A stretch of 64,000 bases of DNA from NCBI GenBank assembly GCA_009760855.2, contig WPIO01000025.1:2696001-2760000 (forward strand). Reading direction: 5' to 3'. The DNA is from Cristatella mucedo. Its lineage: Eukaryota > Bryozoa > Phylactolaemata > Cristatellidae. How positions within the stretch are numbered: the stretch's first letter is position 1; every line of letters begins with the position of its first letter. This document shows positions 1-12,572 of the stretch, piece after piece. The position numbers and the translations under genes were made by a program. The notes beneath the pieces were generated by a model. The model did no database searches. It was not told the DNA's origin and saw only the letters and a program-made list of their open reading frames with translations.

Positions 1-880
1 TTTAAGGTTTGTACGAGGTATTTTCAGACTGTTGGATTCCGAAAAGCGGGTCGTACGATGCTTGGCCTGATGGGGTAGTATATCTGAAAGATAGGCTGGA
101 GCCATAGAATGAAGAGACCTAAAATTGAGCGACAAAACCTTGAAGTCAATCCGTTGCCTCACTGGTAGCCAGTGCAGGTCGGCGAGAAGTGGAGTAGTGT
201 GGCAACTGCGACGCTCATGACAGACAAGCCTAGCTGCAGAGTTTTGCACAAGCTGCAATCGCCTGATCGCACATGCTTGTAGGCCAGTAAGCAGTGAGTT
301 GCAGAAGTCGAGACGGGATGTCACGAATGCATGGACCAACTTGGACGCGGTATCCTTATCTAAACAAGCCCTAATTTTAGCAATGTTATGAAGCTGAAAA
401 TAGGCAGATTTGACTGTGGAGCTGATGTGGTCGTCTAACGAGAGGTCGCTTTGGAATATGACACCTCGATTTAGAGCTGATTCAGCTGGAGATATGCTGG
501 CAGAGCCAATTTTGAAAGTCGGCCTATCCAATCTCTGAATCACACTGGGTTTGCCCATAACTAGTAAGGTAGTTTGATCATCGTTTAGTTTTAGAAAATT
601 TGCTGCCATCCATGTGCGGATGTCATCAATGCATGCAGCAAGTGAGTTGAGAGAATTTGAGGTGCTCGAAGGCTGGGAGGGATCAAAGCAAAGGTACAAC
701 TGAGTGTCATCCGCATAGAAGTGAAAGCCTAGATTGTGCTTGGCAATCACATCAGCAAGAGGGAGAGTATAAACCGTGAAAAGAACCGGACCTAGCATAG
801 AGCCCTGAGGTACTCCATATTTTAGAGGTACTTCAGATGATCTTTGTCCATTCACGTCAATACTCTGGAGTCTCCCACCA
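1..880 (-). mobile_element. LINE-A copy 1: open reverse transcriptase fragment cut by window edge
   Basis: On the minus strand a single frame reads open from about 880 to the window edge at 1, without a stop. It begins at a GGRLQS-like segment, then LKYGVPQGSMLGPVLF, then the catalytic HFYADDTQLYLCFDPSQ (around 680-730), FLKLNDD, and the post-palm stretch with [43 protein letters not shown] and [15 protein letters not shown]. These are palm and thumb motifs of a non-LTR reverse transcriptase of the L2/CR1 type, which copies its own RNA at a nicked target. The 5' end is truncated at about 880, where a LINE-B fragment starts on the other strand. The C-terminus and 3' tail lie beyond the window. 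This is the best preserved RT palm here. Clade assignment is inferred from motifs only. Confidence 0.9.
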
Positions 881-1417
881 ACGCTCGGCGTTGCGTCGAG
901 GCCACTCTGCGGGCGCGCTGGCCGATATGTGTTAGCAAAATTCTCACCCTGACCCACAAGGCCCTAGACGGTTTGGCTCTTTCGTATCTAGTTGAACTGT
1001 TGCCCCAGTTTAAGTCTCTTTGCACTCCAAGGTCCTGTATGGACAATGAATTAGCTCTCCTATTCCTCCGCTTAAAGACCGTTAGCGACAGAAGCTTTAG
1101 CTCTGCAGGACCTAGACTGTGGAGCTCGCTTCCACAATTCTTTGGCAACAACATTTACTATCCTGCTGCCGACTATGGCTCATCTTTTCAGCGTTCCTGA
1201 GCTGCTACTTTTATGCCACTCACTACCTCAACTGCTCTCTTGATTCTGCTATGCTTCCTGCTTTCTCGTTCTTGCGTGAGACGAAGTCTACTGGCTACCG
1301 ACTGCGTACCAAAAGCCGCTTAGGCTGTGAGTTCGCTATGCAAAACTCACCAGCGTAGCACCCACGTAGTTTTTATGGCTTTGTGAAGTTACAGACGGAG
1401 ATACATTACATTAGCGT
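881..1417 (+). mobile_element. LINE-B copy 1, 5'-truncated 3' end
   Basis: Translation from about 890 gives VSKILTLTHKALDGLALSYL, then SCMDNELALLFLRLKT, SDRSFSSAGPRLWSSLPQF and later CYFYATHYLNCSLDSAM. This is the C-terminal part of a second LINE family, matching the copies at 25862-26396 and 31212-31732. After SFQRS there is a stop and a frame change, so this copy is broken. The 3' end is the shared sequence with AGTTACAGACGGAGATACAT near 1395-1415. It abuts LINE-A copy 1 head to head at about 880. Confidence 0.82.
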
Positions 1418-1429
1418 AGATGAGCTATC

Positions 1430-1730
1430 GCGCTTCGCGAGATTAGTCTCCCGTCTTCGGCCCCTGCGATCGCCTGTCCTCGGCATAATGGCCCTCGTCA
1501 AGCAGTGCTGTGGAGCGCGCCTCTGCGTGTCGACTGCTGCGTCGATGCGCGCGAGCGGCTAGGGACGCGCCGAGTCGGCGGTGACTGCGTAATGCCACTA
1601 AGCTCTCGGTAGCGGCGGCGGCGGCGGTTGCCGGCGCCAAAATGAGCGGCCCTCGGCCACCGATGGCGTCCCACGAGGGTGAGGCGAGTCGTCTCCACCG
1701 AGCTCTCGCTCGCCGCTAGCGCCGACCATT
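1430..1730. other. GC/CpG-rich block, no supported gene
   Basis: A sharply GC-rich, CpG-dense stretch between a LINE fragment and an AT-rich region. It carries a GCGGCGGCGGCGG run near 1612-1626. Short frames in it have no recognisable protein features. It could be a CpG-island-like promoter or a first exon, but nothing decides this. From 1731 to about 2000 I see nothing recognisable. Confidence 0.35.
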
Positions 1731-2006
1731 TTTGACAAGACCGATTCTAATTATCTTCTCACTTCAAAGGGCTGCTGGTTATAATGTCGTATTCTGGGAA
1801 GTACCGATCGAAAGCCACGAGAGGCGGCGGCGTCAGAGTTGCACTCGAGGCTTTGAGCTAGGTAGGAGTTTCGCCCATAGACCTCAAATTCGGCTGTTGA
1901 GTTTTGTTGTGTTGTCATAAAAGAGGAGTTGTACACAATGGCTCCTGCTGGACGCATGTAACCGTTCGCGGCAGTCGAACAGACTGCTGTACGCTAAATA
2001 AATAAA

Positions 2007-2069
2007 TATATATATATACATATACATATATATATATATATATATATATGCATAACAAGTCCATATATA

Positions 2070-2112
<43 letters not shown>

Positions 2113-2122
2113 ACTTGTTATG
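2007..2122. repeat. (TA)n microsatellite with 12-nt inverted arms
   Basis: An almost pure TA repeat is interrupted by CATAACAAGTCC at 2051-2062, and its exact reverse complement GGACTTGTTATG lies at 2111-2122. TA runs extend the arms inward, so the whole can fold into a long hairpin. It looks like an expanded microsatellite inside a small palindrome. From 2123 to 2760 no gene or repeat is recognised. Confidence 0.9.
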
Positions 2123-2760
2123 TTTTAGTATGGGCGCTCTTTAGTTGCGCCGTGTTTCGATAACGTCGGCACATCTGCGGGTGGTGCTGCTGCTGCACGT
2201 GCAAGTCGCTAGCAGTGAAACAAGGTTCAGGCGTCACCGACATTTGACGCCCACCGTCAGTGACTAGCACCATTACAAGCGATACAAGCGATGTCTTGGC
2301 GGAGCAGGACAAGCTGCCACACCGCGGTCGTCCCGCTACCGTGTATCCGTATGTCTCTTTGGAACCACACAAAGTGAGCAGAGCACCCTCTGCACTTTCG
2401 GCGATTTCTCACGTCTGTAGACAAAGTTCTCGCCATGCCAATCGGTTAGGTCGAATTGAATTTTTGATCGGTTCTTGGATTGAGCCATATGGAAAGGAAT
2501 CAGCGTTAGACGCACTAGTCTACCGCAGTAGGCGAGCTAAGTACCTTGTACACCAGTTGACAAAGCTGTTGCTATGAAATCTTTTTTTCTTTGTGCCAAA
2601 TTGGAAATTGTCCATCCGGTGATGGAAAGCAGCTGCTGCGACTCATCTTCCTTACAAGCAATGGCCATGCACTCGTAAAACACGCGGCCTGACCGTCCAA
2701 AATAACTGGTTCAGTTCGTTCGTATCGTATCGAAATTTCTTCGATGAGGCTCTCCGAGTG

Positions 2761-3094
<334 letters not shown>

Positions 3095-3239
3095 CCAGGT
3101 GAGCTATATGAGCGGCTTCTAGCTTTCGGGAACCTTCGGCTTAATGAGCTATCTGCGCATTAAGACTGGAATGGATTGCTGACATATCGCCTCTCTAATT
3201 GTATCCGACGTGCGTGGCGGCTGCATTCCCGCCTAGTTC

Positions 3240-3850
3240 CGTTCACCGGCTAACGAGATCGGGCAGATGATAGGCTCGTATTCAAGAGCAGACGCATACG
3301 AACATACTCAATCTCAGCACTCGGTAGGTCACTTAAGCAACTTCGCACGTCATTCAAGCACAGACGCTCGCACGACAGCTGGGTACGACTCGCGGAGCTC
3401 CGTTCAGGGCATCCGAGCTATCGGGCGGCGACTTGGCCCGATCGCGTCCCACTCTACGAACGCGAGTAGAGAGCGTCGCACGTCCTTTCGCTCGGTGGCT
3501 TCTAAACCTGTATGGGCGTTTTTCATTGCTTTAAATAATAACGAGTCCAAAGCTAGAGTACGGCTTCGCAGAACCTAGCTGCTGCGCCATCATTCTCCGA
3601 TAGACACGGCGATGCTCGAGCAGTGCGTAATTTAATTTGAGGGGCGTGCAATCGCGGCGCTGGGTCGCGAGCGATGCGGCATTTCGCGCGACGCTGGGCT
3701 GCCGAGTGCCGACTGGGCGATCCGCCTTCGTGACTGGAAGGTTTCACAAAATCTCCGTTCGCTACCTCGCACAATGCGCTGTGCTGTCGTCGCTGGAGCA
3801 CGCCTAGCCGCTGTAATGAAGTTCAAGGCGCGCCATGCAGCGGCTGGAGA
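3240..3850. other. GC-rich block without a supported gene
   Basis: A moderately GC- and CpG-rich stretch with several short overlapping frames on both strands. None shows a domain, codon pattern or repeat match that I recognise. It could be unspliced 5' gene sequence. From 3851 to 4165 nothing is seen except a short G run at 4017-4026. Confidence 0.3.
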
Positions 3851-4165
3851 CCTATCATTACGACGTTAGACGCGAGCACGCAATTAGACGATTATGATGC
3901 TCCGCAGTCGGTACTTAATGCCGATAAATAGAGAATGCGTGCACGACTTTTTCAGGGTGCTGACGAGTAGGAGAACGCCCGATCTCATCAGAAGGTACAA
4001 GCAGGTACGGTGGACGGGGGGGGGGGCTGGACTGATTCACTAATTTGCAGCCCACTAAAGATGCCCATTGACGTGAAATACCGCCCAACCTTTCGTTGGT
4101 TGACCAAGTTTGTTCAAAGAGCATCCGAAATAATCTTTCACGACCAAAGCTATCTGCTGAAGACG

Positions 4166-4168
<3 letters not shown>

Positions 4169-4213
<45 letters not shown>

Positions 4214-4534
4214 CTCTCCGCGTCTCTCAGTGTATGTGTCACTCTTTCTCTCTCTCTCTGTCTCTCTTTGTCTCTCTATCTCTCTCTGTCTTTCCCTCTG
4301 TCTCTCCCTGTCTCTCTCTCTCTCTGTGTCTGTGTCTGTGTCTGTGTCTATGTCTGTGTCTGTGTCTGTGTCTGTGTCTGTGTCTATGTCTATGTCTGTG
4401 TCTGTGTCTGTGTCTATGTTTCTGTCTGTGTCTGTGTCTGTGTCTCTGTCTCTGTCTCTCCCTCTCTTTCTTTCTCTCCCTCTCTCTCTCTCTGTCTCTC
4501 TCTGTCTCTCTCTGTCTCTCTCTGTCTCTGTCTC

Positions 4535-4572
<38 letters not shown>

Positions 4573-4605
4573 CCTCTCTCTCTCTCTCTTCATCTTTCTC
4601 TCTCG
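4169..4605. repeat. (CT)n / (TGTCTG)n compound microsatellite
   Basis: Starts as pure CT, passes through CTCTGT variants, becomes a near-perfect GTGTCT hexamer array at about 4321-4450, then returns to CT. A mixed CA/CG tract follows, ending in (CA)n at 4800-4831. All long frames here are low-complexity artefacts. Confidence 0.97.
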
Positions 4606-4798
4606 TTTCCGTTCGTGAATATCTCCTTCCCTCTTTCTCCTCTCTCATGCACGCACATGCACAAAATTGCACTTTCTCTGTTATCTCTTTCTATAAATCT
4701 ATAAATCCGAGTCTCTCCTTCACGAAAGCGCAAACACGCACGCTCGTGTGCACGCACGTATGCACTAACGCATACGCACTCGTATAAGCACACGCCCA

Positions 4799-4799
<1 letters not shown>

Positions 4800-4831
<32 letters not shown>
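4800..4831. repeat. (CA)n microsatellite
   Basis: Sixteen or so CA units, preceded from about 4735 by imperfect CACGCA and GCACACGC sequence. Confidence 0.95.
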
Positions 4832-4833
<2 letters not shown>

Positions 4834-5094
4834 GCGTACGTACGTTTATATGCCCACTGTGAAATGGCTAACCCGCTGTGAAAACTGCTAGAGATTATGA
4901 TAGATTGGTTCTTGAGCTCTTACAATTAGCAACGGCAAGGAATTAGAGTTCATCAAGAGCTCACTAGTCATCGGAGACTGAATAAAGGGTTGGGCCTCAG
5001 CAATGCTGAAGTACAAGACTTGATTCATTCTGTTAAAGGCAAATCTAAGGCATACATAATGAGTTGACGAACTCATACCTAATTTGATTAAATA

Positions 5095-6948
5095 TAGTCA
5101 TCCCTCGCCACTTAACGCTTCGACTTCCACCGCGTCACTCTATCGCAGGTTTTTAAATCTATTCATTAAGACGTTTTTCGAGATACTGAGATCATTCGAG
5201 GTACCTATGAAATATGGGGCACCTCAGGGCACCGTGCTAGGTCCGGTTCTTTTCACGGTTTATACTCTCCCTCTTGCCGACTTGATTGCCAAGCACAATC
5301 TAGACTTTCACTTCTATGCGGATAACACTCAATTGTACTTTTGTTTTGATCCCTCCCAGCCCTCCAGCACGTCGAATTCTCTCAACTTCCTTGCTGCATG
5401 TATTGATGACATCCGCACATGAATGACAGCAAAATTTCTCAAATTGAATGATAAAACCAACTTACTATTTATTTGTAAACCAAATGTGATTCAGAAATTG
5501 GAATGGCTAACGCTCAAATTCGGCTCTGCCAGTACATCTCCTGTCGAATCTGCACCAAATCTAGGTGCTCTGTTCCAGTGATCTTTCGTTAGACGACCAC
5601 ACCAGCTTCACAATCAAGTCTGCCTACTTTCAGCTACATACGGCTGCTACAATTTGGACTTGTTTAGGCAGGGATACCACATCTAAGTTGGTCCATGCAT
5701 TTGTGATATCCCGTCTTGACTTATGTAACTCACTGCTTGCTAGTCTACCGGCCTATGCAATCAGGCACTCACAACTAGTACAAAACTTTGCAGCTAGGCT
5801 CGTCTGTCGTGAGCCTCGCAGTGTCACATCACACCACGTCTCGCCGACCTGCATTGGCTACCAGTCAAGCAATGGATCGACTTCAAGGTTTTGTCGTCCA
5901 CTTTTAGATCCCTTTATTTTTTGGCTCCAGCCTACCTATCAGATCTAGTGCCCCACCAGGCTAAGCATCGTGCAACCTTATTTTCGGAATCTAAATGTTT
6001 ACCTCTTACAAACCTCAAATCCTGTGGTGGCCGTGCCTTTAGTTCGTGTAGTCTCAAAGCCTGGAATTCACTCCCGACTTGCGTCAGGACATCCCTGACT
6101 TGACCACGTTCAAAAAGAAATTTAAAATGCACCTACTTATCACAGCATCTACTGGGCCACTGTGATTCGGCCTTTATGTTCTTATGCGTGCCGGCACTAT
6201 GCGTGCTGCCACTAACCACACCTGCATGCTGACGCTGTGCGTGTTCCCCTAACCATGTTATTCTTGATGCTTATTAAGCCTGATACCACTCACCATTCGA
6301 TCGTGTTTCCTTTGCAGCAAATGTAAAGTGCGTAGGAAGAGATTGAGTTTTCTGAGGGCGTATCATCAGTGGATTGTTATTATTATTATTATTAAAATAA
6401 AATGATACGTGAGCGTTCGGTTGTCTGAGTAATGTATACACCGCTGTATTGCAATTATTATTATAATTACTTTATTTATGGACTGTAGGCCTATGTATTC
6501 GAGTACCTCTGCAAATCCTTCAACTCCACATGCAGCCGCTCAACCACTCACTCGTGGGGTGTCGGCAAGAACTTCTTTCCAAAATATTGGGTGTGGTGAA
6601 ACCAAGCCAATGAAAGCTTTCTGTTCACTGATTGTCTATCCTATCTTCTTCCTATCCTAGCCACTGATTGGCTCAGCCTTGCACAAATTTGTGTCTGTCA
6701 TAAACGCTTCTACATGCTTATTTGTCTGAAATACTGGGTAATACGATTGTAATGGCGACTAAAGGGGTGGTATTTTATGTCCGAGAGTTCTAATAATGTG
6801 AAAATCGTATTTACATGGTCATGAACAAGTTTTTCTGTGCTTTATCTACAGAAATATTTGATTTTAAACAAAGAATCCTGCTTCGCAGAAATTCACTTAT
6901 CACGGTGGAGTGTGGAACTGATCAAACGCGGTATACGAGGGGCGACTG
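5095..6948 (+). mobile_element. pogo/Tigger-like DNA transposon copy 1, interrupted by a LINE
   Basis: The left end at 5095 reads TAGTCATCCCTCGCC, followed by ACGCTTCGACTTCC and TCACTCTATCGCAGG. It matches the left end of copy 2 at 16251. The right end, about 6700-6948, contains AAGAATCCTGCTTCGC, AAATTCACTTATCAC and GAGGGGCGACTG, and matches the right end of copy 2. Both ends are flanked by TA (5093-5094 and 6949-6950), the duplication expected of Tc1/mariner-pogo elements. The interior holds LINE-A copy 2 (5187-6394) plus unplaced sequence at 6395-6700. No transposase frame is visible. Orientation follows copy 2. Confidence 0.7.
5187..6394 (+). mobile_element. LINE-A copy 2, 5'-truncated, decayed
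   Basis: RT palm sequence MKYGAPQGTVLGPVLFTVYT is followed by HFYADNTQLYFCFDPSQ, in which the second catalytic Asp of YADD is Asn. The frame stops after CIDDIRT. The downstream thumb region continues in shifting frames (SRLDLCNSLLASLPAYAIR, NLKSCGGRAFSSCSLKAWNS). The 3' UTR ends with the family hairpin near 6325-6370 and a (TTA)n tail at 6376-6394. It lies inside the pogo-like element and therefore inserted after it. Confidence 0.9.
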
Positions 6949-6957
6949 TACTGGCAT

Positions 6958-9764
6958 ACAGACTTGACAAACAAGGTCACTGCTCCCCGACAATGACGGT
7001 GCTGCAGTTAAGATGGTCATTGCTAGGAGTGCCTTAATGGTAAGTACGACAGTAACTCTGACAGTGACGGACCAATTAGCCGAGCCATGCCGTTGAATGA
7101 CTAGACTTGGCTTGGTCGGACAGGCGCAATTCGAGCCCCCTAGATGAGGAACTAATGGCACTGTCGCCTCTGGCACTTGGATCGGTCTAGCTAGTGAGCA
7201 TGCACGGTCGACAAAACTAGACAGATAAGTTTCCTTGCGGCCGAAAACTGATCTCGGGCTATCTCTTTTAGCTAGTTAACTAGCTAGTGCTTGCAGAGTC
7301 CGTTCGTCCAATATGAAGCTGCTAGTGAGAGCACTGGGGACCGTGTTGTCGGCTGCAGCTGACGCTAAGACACTCTGGGCGGTCCGCTAGCCCCGGAGGG
7401 GGTCCGGCCGGTCGACTGGTCGGCCGACGACGGTGGACGTTCAAGCTCATCGGAATTCGCTGAGTGCAGGTTGGGTAGCATTTTCACATGCCTACCTATC
7501 GCATGGCGCAGTGGAGTCCAGTATGTGGTTTGCTGGGACATTCTGCCGCCTGGCGCCGATTGGCCTGTTTGGTCTATGCTGAGGGGGAGTGAGCGGCCCA
7601 GAGCTGGTAGACAGGTCGGGTTCGGATTTGTGTGGGTCGAGGCCCCTGGCAACCCTTTTCGTAAGTCTCCGCAGCCAATCGTAGGAGCTGACACCCTTCT
7701 TTTGGGGCTCGGCGTCCGATTTCAGGAGCGAAGCCCGACGCACTTTCCCGTGGCTCTCCGAAAGCACACACTTTCATTCTCCTTCTCCATTCAATCTAGA
7801 TTTGTCTCCCATTTGATGTTCTCACAGTAACAGACAGCTACATCGTCAGCAAAGCGGGGATCGTAGTTCTTCCTTGTAGGGAAATAATCTGATGAAAGGT
7901 GAGGCCTCAGTAGCCCAATCTCACAGGATTTAGTATAGGCTAATTCGCCCGACGATAAGTGGTAATGAGGCATCTCGCGAATTGAAAGCCCAGTGCCAAG
8001 CCAAAGTCAAGCGAGAGATGACAGAGTTGCTAGCGATCGACCCAACTGCATCCGGGCTGCTTAAGTCAGAATTCGATGCGCATCGGTCAGTGGTTCAAGC
8101 ATCGGCATGCTCCAGCTCTAACGACTGCCGATTGGGAAAGGGCATCGAAGATGGCCTGTGCAGAGGAGCGAGAAAGCCAGCGAGTGGTCTCCGCATCCTC
8201 TCACGTCTCTCCCGTTCTAGCCTTTTTTAATCTGGTCAGACACCGATCGGTGGCCTTGAAAGCACGGATGGCTCATGACGACATTGCACTTTTTGAAAAT
8301 GAAAGTGGAAGTGAAAGTTGGAGAATGCTGAGCATATGCCCGCTAGCTGCCAACGGGTTCTATCTTACCTCTACCTTCCAGGCGGTCCTCGCCGTCGTCG
8401 TCGTCGTCCGCAGCATGACAGCTACAAGTAAGTTGCTCAGTACCCTGCACCGGATGCGGACGTAGCTTAAAGATTATGACCAATGGTCGAACCATCCACG
8501 AGATAGGAACTTGAGGCAGGTGGTCACGGCAAGCCGTGCTTACCAAGTCACCTATATGGAAGACATAACCGATTAGATTTCAAGGGTCGGCTGTTGTGAT
8601 CGGTACTAGCACGAGATCTGTAATGACGCGGTGGAATAATCAAACTCGCCCCTAGTTTTCAACGGAGTCTGGTCTGCTAGCCAAAGTCTGCTATCGAAAT
8701 GCATGCTGCTAAGAGCTTGTAGTCTCGGAGAACAGTTTTATTTTAACTCGTGCGCATGCAGTATGCTGGGAGTAAGAGATTGTTGACTTCTCGAGGCGTC
8801 CTGTAGCGAAGCGAAAATTTTCTCTTGGAACGTAGCTCAAAATTTTTTTTCTCAAAAGAGCAATAAAACAAAGTAGCACCAGGGGTATGGCAATAAGAAG
8901 GCGATGTCAAAAGCATCCGTTAAAGCTCGACTAAGTGCAGCCATTGTATTGACAGGATCCACGGCTGGACGTTCTGTTTTAAAGGCTCTCGTCGTTGATT
9001 AAGAAGCCCCGAATATTGGGTCAAAGGTTTACGCCGATAGGGCGTCAGAAGGTCGCTGATTCCAGCTTCTTTGAACACAAATGTAGCCACTTTTGGCGGA
9101 CCCCAACGCAGCGACAACAAGCTAGCTCCGTACCCGAACCGCACCAACTATCTATGCAGGAGAGCCCGTCGTTCTCGGCAGCAGCTGATTTATAAACGCT
9201 ACCATCTGAGAAGAGTTAGTGTGACGATTCCTCAGCATGTCCAGCGGCAACCCTAAGGATGCATACTGAGATGGTAGAAGGCAGACTAAACTGTAGCTCC
9301 CGATCCGACCGAAGGCCTGGCAGTACTGGCCAATCAAATTGAAACGTTCAGAAGCACCCAGTGCCCTGAGGAAGGTTATTATTAGCGTTGGAAGGCAAGT
9401 CTCGATTAGTACGCTGCCTACTATTATCGACTAGCTGAGGAATGATTGGAATGAAACACTTGCACTCGAATGCTTGCATCTATATTCTACGAGTACACTG
9501 TATGCCGTGTCCCACCTCCTTTGTCGATTCTTCAACCGAATACAATACAGGGTATGTGCTTTAAATACTTTGATCTATGGACAGCCCACACTTGTGGTCT
9601 GCTGTCAATAAAACTCACAAAACTATCATTAATAACTCCCATGGCACATTTGAAGCTTGCCTTTATGTTTTACTGCAGCCACATATGGTTTAAGGACAGA
9701 TACTATACTGTGTTGAGGTTTGTAAAGACAAGGATTTTGTACCGTGAACATTTTTCAACCCAGA
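6958..9764. other. 2.8 kb with no recognised feature
   Basis: Many short frames occur on both strands, none with a domain, repeat match or splice context that I can support. The stretch around 7360-7440 is GC-rich with a GTCCGGCCGGTCGAC/GGTCGGCCG self-complementary patch. A CTC/GTC-rich CGTCGTCGTCGTC run is at 8393-8410. Confidence 0.3.
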
Positions 9765-10615
9765 ACCACAAAAGTACGGGGTGCCTCAGGGCTCTGTGCT
9801 ACGTCCGTTTCTTTTGATAATCTTTACTCTCCCTCTCGCCGATGTGATCGCCCAGCATAATACGGGCTTTGACTACTGTGCAGACAACACACAGTTGTAC
9901 CTGTTCCTTGATCCCTCCCAGCCCTCTAGCAGGCCAGATTCCCTCAACTCTCTTGCTGAATGTATTACTAACATCCAGACATGAATGGTAGCAAACTTTC
10001 TCAAAATTTGAATGACAATGAAACCAACTCACTTGCTGTAGACAAGCCATCGTGACTCAGAAACTGGAATGTATGCTCTCAAAAGTGACGCTGCCAGCAT
10101 ATCTCCTATCTTCTGCACGAAATCTAGGTTTCTTTTTCGAAAATGACCTCTCACTAAGCGACAACATCAGCTCTAAAGTTAAGACTGCCTACTTTCAGCT
10201 ACGTAATATTGGTAAATTTTAGGTTTGCTTAGACAGAATCCTAATTCCCAATTGCTCCATGCATTTGTGAGATCCCGTCTTGACTGCTTTAGACCACTAT
10301 TTGCTATTCTACTGGCCTGTGCAATCAGGACTTTCAGCTGGTGCAAAACGCTGCTGCTAGGCATGACTTTCTGAGACTCGCAGTTGCCAAATCCCATCAA
10401 TTCTTACCGACCTGCCCTGGATCTCAATCAAGCAGTGCTTTGACTTCAAGATTGTGTCGCACACTTTTAGGTCCATTCATTCTCTGGATCCAGCCTACCT
10501 ATCAGATCCGCTCTTCACCAGGCTAGGCATTGTACTACCTGCTTGACTGAATTTAATCGTCAAGCTATAACTCGCTGAAACCTAAAAATTCTTTGGAGAC
10601 CTTTCTTCGGAGAGG
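9765..10615 (+). mobile_element. LINE-A copy 3, strongly decayed
   Basis: Starts around the G-V-P-Q-G-S motif (GGGGTGCCTCAGGGCTCTGTG at about 9778). It passes through a damaged catalytic segment (DYCADNTQLYLFLDPSQPSS) and a thumb region readable only in shifting frames. It ends near 10615 without the usual hairpin and tail, so the 3' end is lost. Confidence 0.82.
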
Positions 10616-10999
10616 ATAGTGTTAGCATTTTGAACACTCTTGGTCGCGAAGACTTGACGGCATTGAAAGAACGCCCTGGTGGGTGCAAAAGCTGCCGGAC
10701 GGTATGGCAAACACGTTTACGGCGGACTCAGATGTAGGCACACTACTTTGTCTCCACGTAGCATTCTCTTTTTTTTGCTATTGAATGACAAGCGACTTTT
10801 GACAGATAATTAAACCAGCGAGGAGAGAGCCATGCACCATCTAATGCGAGTATCCGACGACCACAAGTTGAGACTGTGACTGTGAACCTTCGACCGTAAA
10901 CTGCTTCAAGCTGGCGATAAAGTCTCAGTGTCTATTCTCAGGGAAAAGCTTTCATTTCCCTAAAAAATGCTACGCAGTTCCACGTTTTTATCTTTGGAG

Positions 11000-11700
11000 T
11001 AATCACGAGGGATGTAGATCGCGGGCGAACTCCGTTTCCGGCGACCGTGCACTTCGTTCACGGAAGCGCTGCGGGTAGTCACATTAACCGATTGCTCATC
11101 TACAGTTGCACTGCTCGAAGACGCCTTTAAAGAGCCAGAACTTTGGCTGAACAACTGCAAGAGGAGAGATTCACACGGCGCCGCCTTTCGAGTAGTGTAA
11201 CTAAGCAAGCGCGTAAGCGCGCACGTACGGCGCTCGGACGAAGGTCAGTGAGGCTCTCCGAAGCTGCGCCGGCTGCATCCGGGCGAGCACAACTGCTCGC
11301 TCAACTCGCGAGAGAGCGGGCCTCAGCCGCCTCGCCGGGAGCCAAGCGCGGCAGCCCGCAGCCGGCGGCGGCGGGGTATTTTTGCCAATTAGGCCACTCA
11401 GCCGTCGCCTGCAGCCGACCCTACGGCGTGCATGCGCGCGCGAGCGCCGCGAGGCTCGACTAGCAGCCATTAGGACTTCTGCGCGATAGCGGCGAAAATT
11501 TACGGCTTCGCGAGCGGGCGCCATCGAAGTCGGCGCAGGGGAAGGAGGCGCGCGACACCGCAGCTAGGCAGCCGCCCAGGCTCGGCACGCGCCCTGCCCG
11601 AGCGTGCTCTCTGCAAAGTTCGTCCAAGCTGGGCGGACGGTGCATTCTCGCATGACGCCCAACTGTCTGGGGGGCGGCAATTGCTCATAGGGTCTAGCCA
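11000..11700. other. GC/CpG-rich block, possible promoter
   Basis: CpG-dense sequence, strongest at 11140-11640. Overlapping frames of 60-110 codons on both strands are the normal by-product of GC-rich DNA and show no domain. It may be a CpG-island-like promoter. From 10616 to 11000 nothing else is seen. Confidence 0.35.
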
Positions 11701-11744
11701 GCCGCCATTTAAAGCAAAGCTCGGCATGCGATGCAGACTTGGGG

Positions 11745-12494
11745 TAAAGTCTCTCAGCTTGGTGTGCTTGAACTGGCGGCAGCGTTTGATGCTATCGATC
11801 ACCACGTCCACCTCGGACGCCTCTGATCTCACCTAGGCGTCACTGGCACTACTCTGCAATGGTTTAGATTCCACCTCGGTGGGAGACTCGTGAGCACTGT
11901 TGTAAGCAGGCAACGATTATCCGTGGAACCACTGAAGCACAGGGTACCTCACGACTTTGTACTTGGTCCGCTTCTATTCGCAAGTTGTACTCTCCCCATA
12001 GCCAGTGTGATTGCCAAGCAGAACTTAGGTCTTCACTTAACTTGTAACTCACTGCTTGCAGATCTACCGGCATATGCAATCATGTACTTGCAGTCGGTGC
12101 GAAACTCTGCGGCTAGGTTTGTCTGTCGCGAGCGTCAGTTTCCACATAAAACGACTTCTCGCCGACGTACCCTGGATCCCAATGAAGCAGCGCTTTAAGA
12201 TTGTGTCACACACTTTTAGGTACCTTCATTCTCTGACTCCAACCTACCTGTCAGGACTATTCCCCCAGGGTCGGTATCATGCCACCGACTTTTCTGGCTC
12301 GAGCGATTTAGATGTGTCTCGAACCAACCTCAAATCCTTTGGACACTATGCCTCTAGTTCACATGCTCCCAAAGCCGGGAACACCCATAATATGCATTTC
12401 AAAACTGTGCATGTTACCAGAAACCGCACGATCATGCTTCCTCTACAATACACACATAAACACACGCACACGCACACACGCACACGCACGCACA

Positions 12495-12572
<78 letters not shown>

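Noticed and set aside
4010-4787. Four overlapping ORFs of about 185-205 codons
   Set aside because: Translations of the CT/TGTCTG microsatellite (Ser-Leu, Cys-Val or Arg-Glu strings).
11143-11832. Several ORFs of 61-110 codons on both strands
   Set aside because: By-products of a CpG-rich block; none is supported over the others.
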